From the NCBI GenBank assembly GCA_016194635.1, contig JACQBC010000036.1, positions 60,374 through 124,373 on the forward strand: a DNA stretch of 64,000 bases, in the 5' to 3' direction. This document shows positions 8,770 to 17,497 of the stretch, one piece after another. Within the stretch, counting starts at the first letter, position 1; every line of letters starts with the position of its first letter. The position numbers and the translations under genes are program-made. A model generated the notes under the pieces. The model saw only the letters and a program-made list of their open reading frames with translations, was not told the DNA's origin and made no database searches. The DNA is from Gammaproteobacteria bacterium (GTDB lineage: Bacteria; Pseudomonadota; Gammaproteobacteria; UBA6429; Thiohalophilaceae).

Positions 8770-10032
8770 ATGCGGGTTAAGGTTACCCCCAGTGACATTA
8801 CCGTAGGTAGGGCATTAACCACGGATCTATATAATGAGGCCGGACGGCGGATTTTCCGGCGTGGTTTTATCATCAATACCGAGGATAGCCGACGCCGGGT
8901 TCTCGCTATGAATTTGCACGTGGAGGTGGAACAACCCAATACCACACCGGCCTCGTTACCACCGCAGGGGAGTCCGCTGTCAGCGCATGCACAACCGGTA
9001 TCGATCTCCGCCGCGGATGGCAACACCGCGACGCGACGGCGGCAAGTGCTCTACGATTTCAACCAAGGTTATACCTCACCGCTACAGCGGGAGGGAGAAA
9101 ACTTTTTTTCGTTACTGGATTATTGTATTACCCAAGAACAACATATCTGCGAGTCCATCTGCCAAGGAAAAACGGATCAGTGCGCGGTCATTGAAAAACT
9201 CATTGATTCAATCCAGCAATTGTATGCCATGTCGCCGGATGCCTGTTTAGGGGCCATCCACCTCGACTACGAACATGCCTTGTCTTGTTTGCAACCGGTG
9301 TACATGGCCTTATTGTGTCTGGATGTCGCGCACGGTCAGAAATTGGATGCCGCCACGGCGCGTAGCTTGGTGGGTGCGGCGCTCACCGCGGATCTGGGAA
9401 TGTTCGAGTATTTCGATGTGTTGGTGAATCGGATTTCCGCCTTGGAGCCGGAAGAACGCGAGTATATCAATAAACATCCTGACATCAGCCAGCAACTATT
9501 ACTCGCCAATCACATTACCGATGAACTATGGTTGCGAATTGTCATGCAGCACCACGAACGCAGCGATGGCAGCGGTTACCCTAACAAACTAAAGGACAAT
9601 ATTTGTAATGAGGCCAGTATCTTGGGGACGGTCGTATGGTATTTTGCGATGATCATGCAGCGTGCTTATCAAAAACCTCTCCCACCTAAAGTCGCCCTGT
9701 TAAAAATCTACCAAGCGGCGCAAAACAGCCCCGATCAACGTGCGCTGCTGGTGATTAAACAATTGGGTATTTATCCTCCCGGCTCGCTGGTGCGCTTAAT
9801 CAGCCAAGAGGTGGCAGTGGTTTTGGAAAGAAATCCACACAGCAGCTTAACCCCCACCGTGGCCTGTCTTGGGCTGTTGGGCGGGAAAATGTATGCCAAA
9901 CCGATCATCCGCCACACCAGTGGACAAAATTATGCGATCATCGATGCGTTCGTGAGTAGCGAGCCGATTGACCTGGATTTGAATGAATTGTGGGGTAGAA
10001 GTATCTCCGTCGATCTCAAGACCGTGGGCTAG
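8770..10032 (+). CDS. Degenerate HD-GYP-type protein
   Basis: 420 aa, ATG at 8770. A 60-70 residue N-terminal region (MRVKVTPSDITVGRAL) precedes a linker and an HD-GYP-like domain from about residue 155. The GYP half is well kept: MQHHERSDGSGYP near residues 260-272. The HD half is not: where active members have LLHDIGK, this protein reads LTADLGM, with Ala207 at the His position and Asp208 retained. Active HD-GYP enzymes cleave c-di-GMP at a metal centre using that His, so this protein may be a c-di-GMP binder or regulator. The coiled-coil gene starts 11 bp downstream and is probably co-transcribed. Confidence 0.82.
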   Translation: MRVKVTPSDITVGRALTTDLYNEAGRRIFRRGFIINTEDSRRRVLAMNLHVEVEQPNTTPASLPPQGSPLSAHAQPVSISAADGNTATRRRQVLYDFNQGYTSPLQREGENFFSLLDYCITQEQHICESICQGKTDQCAVIEKLIDSIQQLYAMSPDACLGAIHLDYEHALSCLQPVYMALLCLDVAHGQKLDAATARSLVGAALTADLGMFEYFDVLVNRISALEPEEREYINKHPDISQQLLLANHITDELWLRIVMQHHERSDGSGYPNKLKDNICNEASILGTVVWYFAMIMQRAYQKPLPPKVALLKIYQAAQNSPDQRALLVIKQLGIYPPGSLVRLISQEVAVVLERNPHSSLTPTVACLGLLGGKMYAKPIIRHTSGQNYAIIDAFVSSEPIDLDLNELWGRSISVDLKTVG

Positions 10033-10043
10033 ACACACCGGTC

Positions 10044-10904
10044 ATGACCCAAATATCCATATGGGTGTTACTTGTTATTGAACAAACCGCCATCGTGGCG
10101 GTGTTGTTGGCGCTGGTGTATTTTATGCAAACCCGCAAACTTAAAAGACGACTAGCCGAATTCACCGCCGGCAACGCACCGCTCAAACCCGCAGTGCAAC
10201 AAAACACCGCATTACCGGTCACGGTTGATAGAAATACCCTCATTGAGGTCGGTGAATTGCGCGAAAAGCTGAGTATCGCCGAGCAGCGGATTAAAAATCT
10301 GGAGCGCTTCCGGGATTTGTTTTTCGATATTAAAGACAAATTGGGCACTATGTTAACCACGCAAGGCAATGTCAGCGCCCAAGTACAGCAATTGCAATTA
10401 TCGGATACCGATTCCGCTGAGCTCAAGCGCGCCTTGGAAAAACTAGCTAAGGAAAAAGAAGCCCTGGAGCAACACCTAAAACAAGTCGAGATCGAGTTGG
10501 ACTTGTTGATGGATAATCGCCGCGACCACCCAGATGCCAACGCGGTGGATATCAACGCCACTTCTATTATTCAACAACAGCAAGAAGAGATCGGCAAGTT
10601 GATCCAAGCGGTCGCTGATTTGGAAGTGGAAGCGGCGATGTTGCAACGCGTGCAAAAATCCTTAAACTTGATTAACGCTAGCGCCGATGAACTCAGTACT
10701 GCGATTGACGTATTACAGGACGAAAATCAATTCCTAACAGAACAGATCCAGAGCTTATTAAAAGAACAAATGGAATCGGACAATCGCTACTTACAGGAGA
10801 TCCACGATCTCAAACAACAAACCGCGGCACTTGAAAGCCGCCATATGGAATTAGAAAAGAAACACACGAAGCTAGAGACCGAGTACCTTAAACTGCAAAA
10901 ATAA
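10044..10904 (+). CDS. Membrane-anchored coiled-coil protein
   Basis: 286 aa with one N-terminal membrane helix (about residues 5-27, IWVLLVIEQTAIVAVLLALV) followed by a basic stretch KLKRR, so the bulk is predicted cytoplasmic. From about residue 65 nearly the whole protein is heptad-like and rich in Glu, Lys, Gln and Leu, in three long coiled-coil blocks broken near residues 170 and 210. No catalytic motif is seen. It follows the HD-GYP-like gene by 11 bp, which suggests a structural or scaffold role in the same pathway. Function unknown. Confidence 0.8.
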   Translation: MTQISIWVLLVIEQTAIVAVLLALVYFMQTRKLKRRLAEFTAGNAPLKPAVQQNTALPVTVDRNTLIEVGELREKLSIAEQRIKNLERFRDLFFDIKDKLGTMLTTQGNVSAQVQQLQLSDTDSAELKRALEKLAKEKEALEQHLKQVEIELDLLMDNRRDHPDANAVDINATSIIQQQQEEIGKLIQAVADLEVEAAMLQRVQKSLNLINASADELSTAIDVLQDENQFLTEQIQSLLKEQMESDNRYLQEIHDLKQQTAALESRHMELEKKHTKLETEYLKLQK

Positions 10905-10910
10905 TAATCC

Positions 10911-11642
10911 CTAAGCGTCGATACAACCTTGCGGCTCAGGCAAACCGGCGATACGTGATCCCTGCCGTGAGGGTCCAGCGGGAAAAAGGTTGTACAAATA
11001 GGCCTCGCTGCTCTTCTCATCGCCCAGTTGCTGCCGCATGTGTTTCATCAGCAGGCGCACCATCGGGGTAATGCCGTATTGAAAATAAAATTTACGCAAA
11101 AATGAAATCACTACCCAATGGGCTTCGGTAAGAGTGATATTTTCGCGTTGCGCCATGAAGACCGCCAGCTCACCGTTCCATTCATCCATATTCACCAGGT
11201 TGCCCTTGGGGTAAACCTTATGGGTTTTACCTTTATATTCAAATTCGGAGAACACCGGGCTAGTGGTTGAAACCCGTGCGGGCTGAATATAAGCGGATTT
11301 CTCCAATTCAGCGTCCAACATGGGGCTGGGAATTCCCGCAATCCGTACTCCCTGCGAAGTGATGCCGCCGGGAAATAATGACTGCAAATACTCGTCGCTG
11401 GCCTTGTCTGCGCCCAGTATTTCGCTGACTTCTTTCTTTAGCAATTTATAAATGGGCGAAATATTATATTTAGCGTAGTACTGGCGCATGATATCGATAA
11501 CCTTCCAATGGGCATCGGTTAGGGTAATACGTTCCTTGATGGCGAGCGCGCGCGCAACGTCGATGTTCCAATCCTCCACGCGTGACAAATGGCCATCGGG
11601 ACGGAGGTCTAATGAAATACCATCAATGCGGACTTGCGTCAT
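10911..11642 (-). CDS. Tandem DsrC/TusE-family fusion protein
   Basis: 243 aa made of two DsrC/TusE-like domains, about residues 1-115 and 130-243. Each shows the family landmarks: WNIDVARALA / WNGELAVFMA, ITLTDAHWKVI / ITLTEAHWVVI, and LFPGG / LFPAG ahead of the C-terminal arm. DsrC carries sulfur on two arm cysteines spaced Cys-x10-Cys; TusE keeps only the last one. Here domain 1 has Val at the first position and no second Cys, and domain 2 has Ser229 and a single Cys240 (QGCIDA). So only the second domain could accept persulfide, TusE-like. TusE relays sulfur for tRNA 2-thiouridine; DsrC serves sulfite reductase. No tusBCD or dsr genes are nearby. Confidence 0.88.
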   Translation of the reverse strand: MTQVRIDGISLDLRPDGHLSRVEDWNIDVARALAIKERITLTDAHWKVIDIMRQYYAKYNISPIYKLLKKEVSEILGADKASDEYLQSLFPGGITSQGVRIAGIPSPMLDAELEKSAYIQPARVSTTSPVFSEFEYKGKTHKVYPKGNLVNMDEWNGELAVFMAQRENITLTEAHWVVISFLRKFYFQYGITPMVRLLMKHMRQQLGDEKSSEAYLYNLFPAGPSRQGSRIAGLPEPQGCIDA

Positions 11643-11829
11643 ATATCACCCTGGGTTTTGTATATGTAAATATAGGATCGAGGCTTGCGCTAGTGTGTGT
11701 AACGGTAGTCACATGATTTTCTTTAGAGGATTTTTCTTTGTGAGAATTTAATATTAACGTTTTCTAATGCGGTGGGCCGTACTAAATAGATGATCTAAAA
11801 TGATTTTTAAGTCAGCCGTTATAAAGCGT

Positions 11830-14800
11830 TCACCCTTTGGGAACAGCCATAGTAGTGTAGCCTAGGTTAAGGCCGTCTCGGTCAGGCGCGTTTTGTGTCA
11901 TGGGCAGGCCGTTACGATACAACACATGGCGGGCGGATTTCATCCCAATGCGCTCCCCCGGGGTAATAATACCGGTGAGATTGAGCGGATCGTTTACGCT
12001 GATCCGGTAATCCGTGCGGTCTTCCTGGGCGTTACGCAATCCCCGCAACGCAATGGCGGCGTGCGGGAGGGCAAATTGTTCACCGCTCATGCCGCTGACA
12101 AAGCGCCCGCCGAGGATTTCTTCGCGCGCTTCCATGCGTCGCAGTTCATATAATAATTCCCGCCACGGGGGCAGGTTGGTTTCGCGGTCGAGCAACTTAC
12201 GAAATACTACGCCATAACGTCGGAGTAAAACCCGCGCGATGTAGGCGGTCGCTTCGCCGGTGTTTGTCAGGGTACGGTAATTTAAGGCGGACCAGCGGCC
12301 GGCATCCTCCATCCGGCCGGTGGCCAAGCGCGGCCGCTGCTGTTGGGAAATATTACGCCACCGCGGGTGATTACGGATCATCAAGGCGCGCAGACCGATC
12401 ATGTTATCGGCGCTGATCAAGGCGTTGGCCACCAGCTCGGCCAATAGCTCTTCTAATTGGGTGCGTAATAATTTGCACTCGTGTTGTAATTCATCGAAGA
12501 ACAAGGCCCCGCGTTGTTGTAATAAGGTCAGTACGCGATGTGCGCCGGGGCTGATGTCGCTTGAGGGCACGGCAAACTGCTGTTGCCAATAGGACAACTG
12601 TCGGCGATTAAAAAAGGCGATCGGACTGGTGCGTAATAAATTGCGTTTGGGGGTATTGTTACTGGCGCTGAGCACACGTTGCCAGCACAGACGTCCACTG
12701 TTGCACAGCTGGTCGAGTTCGTGTGGAAAATACGGCCGTAGGCGCAACGGTAGAATATCGTTTTCCCACAGCTTGGCGGGTAATGGGAATCCTTCCAGTT
12801 GTTCCAGGGTGGTAAATAAGGCATCCACCCCTTGGCGCGGTGCGCTGAGGTGATGCCAATCAAAGAGAAAACGCATCAAGAGTTGCGGGCTGACCGGCTC
12901 GACACGACGGCGTTGCTGTTGCACGTGTTGGCGGTGTAATCGCGCCAGTAACTGACGCTCGCACCACTGCTGCTCCACAACCGCGGGATGGAATTGACCG
13001 CGGATAACAAAGCCCTGTTGTTCGAGCGCCAGCAAGATGGATTGGAGTGTTGCGGCGGGTAACGCGAGTGAGGCGGCCAGGTGTGTTACCGTCACCGGGC
13101 CTAGAAATTCCAGCCGGCTGCGGATCAGCGCGATAAGATCCGCTGCGAATTCGTGCCGCCGTTCGCTGGCGATATAGATCATTTCACCCGTCGACAACCG
13201 TACCGTCGCGATACGCTGTTGGCCCTGTAACTGCTCCGCCAGGCTAGCCCAGGCCGGTGTTTGGGTTAATTCACGCTGGGTGATAAAGCCGAGCATATAG
13301 ATCGCCTCGTGCAGTTCAACGGGGGTGGTGGCCGTAGGCCAGAGGTCGTTAACCAACGTATCGATCAGCTGCGGATCGAGCCGGCGTAAATTATGGCTGT
13401 CATGCGCATCGAGCTGACGCTGTTGGATATTGTGGGTGCGGCGTTCTTCGGCGGCTCCGTCATCTAAAAAGGCATAGGGCCGGGCATTGATAATTTCACC
13501 ACATAGGACCGAGGGTGCGCTCAGATCGCAATAATGCAGTCGGACAGCGCCGTCTTGAATACGTTGATAAAGGGCCTCCAACCCACTGCAGTCCATGCTG
13601 TCATGCAGGCAGTCGTGCAGGGTTTGGCATACCAGGGGATGGTCGGGGATTTGCCGATCACCGGCGATGTTTTCCAAGCAAGCCAGCTGATCGGGAAATA
13701 CCAGGGCAACTAAATCTTCGGCGTCGCTGCGTTGAAATTGCGCCGCAACCCGTTTCCCGCCGCGCCTACGTAACACCGCCAGACTGATATTACAGTTCCA
13801 ACGCCAGCGGGTATTAAACATCGGCGCATCCAACACGGCTTGAATCAGCACCTGACGCAGAGTATTAACCTGCAGATAGTGGACGACTTCATCGAGGGGA
13901 AAACTGTGGGTCGGCCCGAGCGATAAAATAATCTGATTATCGGTGGCGGCGGCTTGTAATTCAAAATTAAATTTACGGCAGAAGCGTTTACGCAAGGCCA
14001 GTCCCCAGGCGCGATTGATGCGGGTGCCAAAGGCCGAGTGGATCACCAAGTGCATATCACCGGTCTCGTCAAAAAACCGTTCCAATATAATATCGTCTTG
14101 GGTGGGCAATCGACCCAGGACATGTTTGGCGAGGTATAAATACCCCGTCAATTGTTGCGCGGCGCTGTTTGGTAACTGTAGGGTTTGTTGTAACCAATGT
14201 TCAGCCGTGGTGTTGCCCTGTGCCAATTTATCGTTTAAAGCACCGAGTAGATCCGACACGGCGCGCGACAATTCGAGGCTGCGGCCGGGGGCCTCTCCAA
14301 ACCAGAAGGGTATATTCGGCGGTTGACCGTGGGCGTCTTCGACATACACCTTGCCTTTTTCAATCTTGTGCATGCGGTAAGCCGTGTTACCCAGTTGAAA
14401 AACATCCCCGGGAATACTTTCAAAGGCGAAATCCTCATTGAGAGTGCCGATAAAACTGCCCTCGGGTTGCAAGATCACGTCGTAATCGAATTGATCCGGA
14501 ATCGCGCCGCCGTTGGTCAGGGCCACCAAACGCGCACCACGTCGTGCGCGTAGCTGGTTTTGGCCACGATCGTAAAAGAGATATGCCCCGCGTCGGCCAC
14601 GGCGAGTGCTATAACCCTCGCTCAACATGTGCACCACGCTATCAAAATCAGTGCGTGACAGATCGCGGTACGGCCAGGCGCCCCGCAAACACTCGTACAG
14701 AGTACTGGCGTTCCATTCACTCGCGGCGATCTCGGCGACGATCTGTTGCGCTAACACGTCCAGGGGTTGCGCGGGTATTACCAGAGTGTCGAGTTCATCG

Positions 14801-15999
14801 CGTTGGATGGCCGCCAGCAATGCGCTGCATTCCACCAGATCACTGAGCGACAACGGAAATAAACGGCCCTTGGGCATGGCCGCCAGACGGTGGCCGGAGC
14901 GACCCACGCGTTGTAGCAAGGTGGCGATCGAACGGGGTGAACCCAGTTGCACCACCAGATCGATTTCACCGATGTCGATACCCAACTCCAGGGACGCGGT
15001 GGCGACCAGGGCGCGCAATTGTCCGGCCTTCAGGCGTTGTTCGGCGTTAAGCCGATGCTGCCGCGCCAACGAACCGTGGTGTGCGGTGACCGCCTCCTCC
15101 CCCACACGCTGGGCTAAATGGTGCGCGGCGCGTTCCGCCAGGCGGCGGGTGTTAACGAAGATCAAGGTGGTGCGGTGTTGGCTGATCAATTCCGCCAGGC
15201 GTTGATACACCTCATCCCATACTTCATTGGCCATGACGGCGGTCAAGGGCGAGGCGGTGAGTTCCAAGGCAAGGTCGCGCTCGCGCTGGTGTCCACTGTC
15301 GATGATCGCGCAGTTAGGGTGTATTTCACCCATTAAATACTGGGCCATGGCGTGGATCGATTTTTGGGTCGCGGAAATGCCGATCCGGATCGGCGCCGCG
15401 CCTTGTTGGGCCTGACACAAGGCGGTTAGACGTTGTAATGACAGCAATAAATGCGCGCCGCGTTTATTTCCGGCCAGGGCGTGGATTTCATCGACGATTA
15501 CCGTACGCACCTGGCCTAACATCTCGCGGCCGGAGACCGAGGTGAGTAATATGTAGAATGATTCGGGTGTGGTGACCATGATGTGGGGGGGGTGACGCCG
15601 CATCCGTTCACGTTCGGCGGCGCTGGTATCACCGCTGCGTACCCAAGCGCTGATCGGTACATCGGGCAGGCCGGATTCTAATAATTGATCACGGATGCCG
15701 TTTAAAGGCAACTGCAAGTTTTTTTGTATATCGTTGGAGAGCGCCTTGAGGGGAGAGATGTATAACACCTGGGTGGCCTGGGGCAGGCGCGCTTGCAATC
15801 CCTGCAGTAATAAATCATTGATCGCGGCGAGGAAGGCAGCGAAGGTTTTACCCGCGCCGGTGGGGGCGGCGATCAGGGCCGATTGGCGCGATGCAATCAC
15901 CGGCCAGGCGGCCTGTTGTACCGCCGTGGGCGCGCCGATCTGGCGGCTAAACCACTGGGCAATGAGCGGATGAAAACCGGCAAGAGCGGAGCTGTCCAT
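11830..15999 (-). CDS. lhr: Lhr-type large ATP-dependent helicase
   Basis: 1389 aa, ATG at 15997-15999. N-terminal superfamily 2 core: Walker A APTGAGKTFAAF, DEIH box VDEIHALAGNKRG, motif III SATQ, and in the second RecA domain TASLELGIDIGEIDLV and LQRVGRSGHR. The winged-helix and Lhr-specific core follow, and the last 500 or so residues form the extra C-terminal region typical of long Lhr. E. coli Lhr is 1538 aa, so this is slightly shorter but full in layout. Lhr unwinds DNA and RNA-DNA hybrids 3' to 5' and is linked to DNA repair. Monocistronic here, with 187 bp to the next gene. Confidence 0.93.
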   Translation of the reverse strand: MDSSALAGFHPLIAQWFSRQIGAPTAVQQAAWPVIASRQSALIAAPTGAGKTFAAFLAAINDLLLQGLQARLPQATQVLYISPLKALSNDIQKNLQLPLNGIRDQLLESGLPDVPISAWVRSGDTSAAERERMRRHPPHIMVTTPESFYILLTSVSGREMLGQVRTVIVDEIHALAGNKRGAHLLLSLQRLTALCQAQQGAAPIRIGISATQKSIHAMAQYLMGEIHPNCAIIDSGHQRERDLALELTASPLTAVMANEVWDEVYQRLAELISQHRTTLIFVNTRRLAERAAHHLAQRVGEEAVTAHHGSLARQHRLNAEQRLKAGQLRALVATASLELGIDIGEIDLVVQLGSPRSIATLLQRVGRSGHRLAAMPKGRLFPLSLSDLVECSALLAAIQRDELDTLVIPAQPLDVLAQQIVAEIAASEWNASTLYECLRGAWPYRDLSRTDFDSVVHMLSEGYSTRRGRRGAYLFYDRGQNQLRARRGARLVALTNGGAIPDQFDYDVILQPEGSFIGTLNEDFAFESIPGDVFQLGNTAYRMHKIEKGKVYVEDAHGQPPNIPFWFGEAPGRSLELSRAVSDLLGALNDKLAQGNTTAEHWLQQTLQLPNSAAQQLTGYLYLAKHVLGRLPTQDDIILERFFDETGDMHLVIHSAFGTRINRAWGLALRKRFCRKFNFELQAAATDNQIILSLGPTHSFPLDEVVHYLQVNTLRQVLIQAVLDAPMFNTRWRWNCNISLAVLRRRGGKRVAAQFQRSDAEDLVALVFPDQLACLENIAGDRQIPDHPLVCQTLHDCLHDSMDCSGLEALYQRIQDGAVRLHYCDLSAPSVLCGEIINARPYAFLDDGAAEERRTHNIQQRQLDAHDSHNLRRLDPQLIDTLVNDLWPTATTPVELHEAIYMLGFITQRELTQTPAWASLAEQLQGQQRIATVRLSTGEMIYIASERRHEFAADLIALIRSRLEFLGPVTVTHLAASLALPAATLQSILLALEQQGFVIRGQFHPAVVEQQWCERQLLARLHRQHVQQQRRRVEPVSPQLLMRFLFDWHHLSAPRQGVDALFTTLEQLEGFPLPAKLWENDILPLRLRPYFPHELDQLCNSGRLCWQRVLSASNNTPKRNLLRTSPIAFFNRRQLSYWQQQFAVPSSDISPGAHRVLTLLQQRGALFFDELQHECKLLRTQLEELLAELVANALISADNMIGLRALMIRNHPRWRNISQQQRPRLATGRMEDAGRWSALNYRTLTNTGEATAYIARVLLRRYGVVFRKLLDRETNLPPWRELLYELRRMEAREEILGGRFVSGMSGEQFALPHAAIALRGLRNAQEDRTDYRISVNDPLNLTGIITPGERIGMKSARHVLYRNGLPMTQNAPDRDGLNLGYTTMAVPKG

Positions 16000-16842
16000 G
16001 CAGGTATTGTAGTGGTAATGCCGCTGGCTGTGAAACAGGGGTTGGATGGGTATTGGTTGCGGCTATAAATCAACTACTTGGTCAAGGTTGCATACCTCCT
16101 GCAGCCATGCGGTCGCAATTTGCAATGGCGCTTTAGTTTTAAACCAGGCACGGGGTGTGTGACCTACAGTATAACTACATAATGGTATTGGACGTCAGAC
16201 AGTGCTGTGCTGTAATCCAAACAAGGGTTGGCATTGTCTATCTTCCACTAACCACCGCCGCATCGTAGCCGTAGCGTTTTGGCCGTTGAGCTTGTCATCG
16301 CGCCCGATGCGGGTGTAACTTACTTCAAAGACAGTACCGACGTGGTGTGGTTTCAGGCAGCGTAAGGCGTATGACTTTCGCGACGAACACCGCTTGGCGA
16401 TGCAGATCATCACGCATTTCCTGTTGTAAGAATTTCGCGTCATGAAAGTCATTGGCCAAAGGGGCAATGCCTTGACCGCAGCCGGTCAGGTGCATCGCCA
16501 GGGCGGTGACATCGGGCGTGGATCGAGCAGGGTACATTGAGGCGTGCAGCAACTTGGCCAGCTCGGTGCATAACGACCGCACCGGCCGAAGTTCAAAGAC
16601 GGCTCGCTGTTGATCTCCAACGCCAGGGCGGAACTCGAAGGCTGTGCCATCAATGTATGGGGCCTAGTGATCAACAACCCGAGCTTTGATCCCCTCAACG
16701 CATGATCCCGATCCGTATTTTCGGCCTCGGTGGTTTGAAAGAAACCGAATGTATAAACCTAGCCGTGGCAGACGTGTTCCGCATAGGTATCCCTTATTCT
16801 CAGATTTTAAGCCCGAGGCTGTCGTTGCGAATTGAATTTAAG
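16000..16842. other. Stretch of about 840 bp without an intact gene; possible decayed coding sequence
   Basis: No full-length gene is supported. Minus-strand frames around 16195-16580 read as if coding but break between frames (for example ALAMHLTGCGQGIAPLANDF in one, then SYTRIGRDDKLNGQNATA in another). On the plus strand a run ending near 16704 reads ELEGCAINVWGLVINNPSFD before a stop. This pattern is that of one or more frameshifted remnants; no family is recognised. Confidence 0.4.
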
Positions 16843-17205
16843 TTAAACTAAAAGGATAATTATTATGATTATTAGCAGCAATGTAACATTATCAACGCGC
16901 CCACCAGCGGGTAGGGCATCGATGTTTTTTGCCAGCGCTTGAGCTTCGGCATCGGTGAGTGAATCCACCCGCGCTTGTATTTTTTCCGGGTCGACCCCCA
17001 GTTCACGCATTTTTGCTCTAACTTCCGCGCGGTTTAAGGAGTCTTGGATGTGGTTACGTAACTGTGTTGACGGTGTGTTGTCAATTAAGGTTTCGGTGTC
17101 AATCAACTGCGCTTGGGCGTTAGGTATATAATATAAGCTCACGGTGAATAAACCGATGATGAAGAGGTATTTAAAAGGTTTAGTAGTGCAATACTGTATT
17201 CTCAT
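16843..17205 (-). CDS. PA2779-family small secreted/membrane protein
   Basis: 120 aa, ATG at 17203-17205. A signal-like hydrophobic segment (FKYLFIIGLFTVSLYYIP) is followed by a helical region containing RAEVRAKMRELGVDPEKIQ, RVDSLTDAEAQALAKNID and PAGG, which are the landmarks of PA2779-type proteins (DUF6627), and ends in a very hydrophobic helix with six consecutive isoleucines. Such proteins are usually paired with a PA2778-type cysteine peptidase near exopolysaccharide genes. The peptidase is not present here; the next gene on the other strand is a glucan synthase. Function unknown. Confidence 0.78.
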   Translation of the reverse strand: MRIQYCTTKPFKYLFIIGLFTVSLYYIPNAQAQLIDTETLIDNTPSTQLRNHIQDSLNRAEVRAKMRELGVDPEKIQARVDSLTDAEAQALAKNIDALPAGGRVDNVTLLLIIIIIILLV

Positions 17206-17497
17206 TCGATACCTTTTAGCCGGTAGTTTGCGTTATGTTTATAAGCGCGTTTAAACCGCGTGGACAACGATTGAAAAAGTAGTGCCGTTGCTTGGAGGGC
17301 GGCTACCAATGGAAAATATAGCACCATTGTTCGGGTAGATCAAAGCGTCCCCCCGTTTTGCCGTTGTCACGATTCTGGTCTTGGTGTGTTTGCAAAAAAC
17401 ACCGGGGCGCAGGAATTTATTAGTGCAAGAGTAAGGTTAATCTAGGGGCAATAGGTTACAATGGGCGGCTTCACAGGCTGATTATTCCATATAGTAT
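17206..17497. other. Divergent intergenic region before the glucan synthase gene
   Basis: About 290 bp between the divergent PA2779-family and GH17-GT2 genes. It must carry both promoters; no clear operator or terminator was recognised. Confidence 0.4.
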
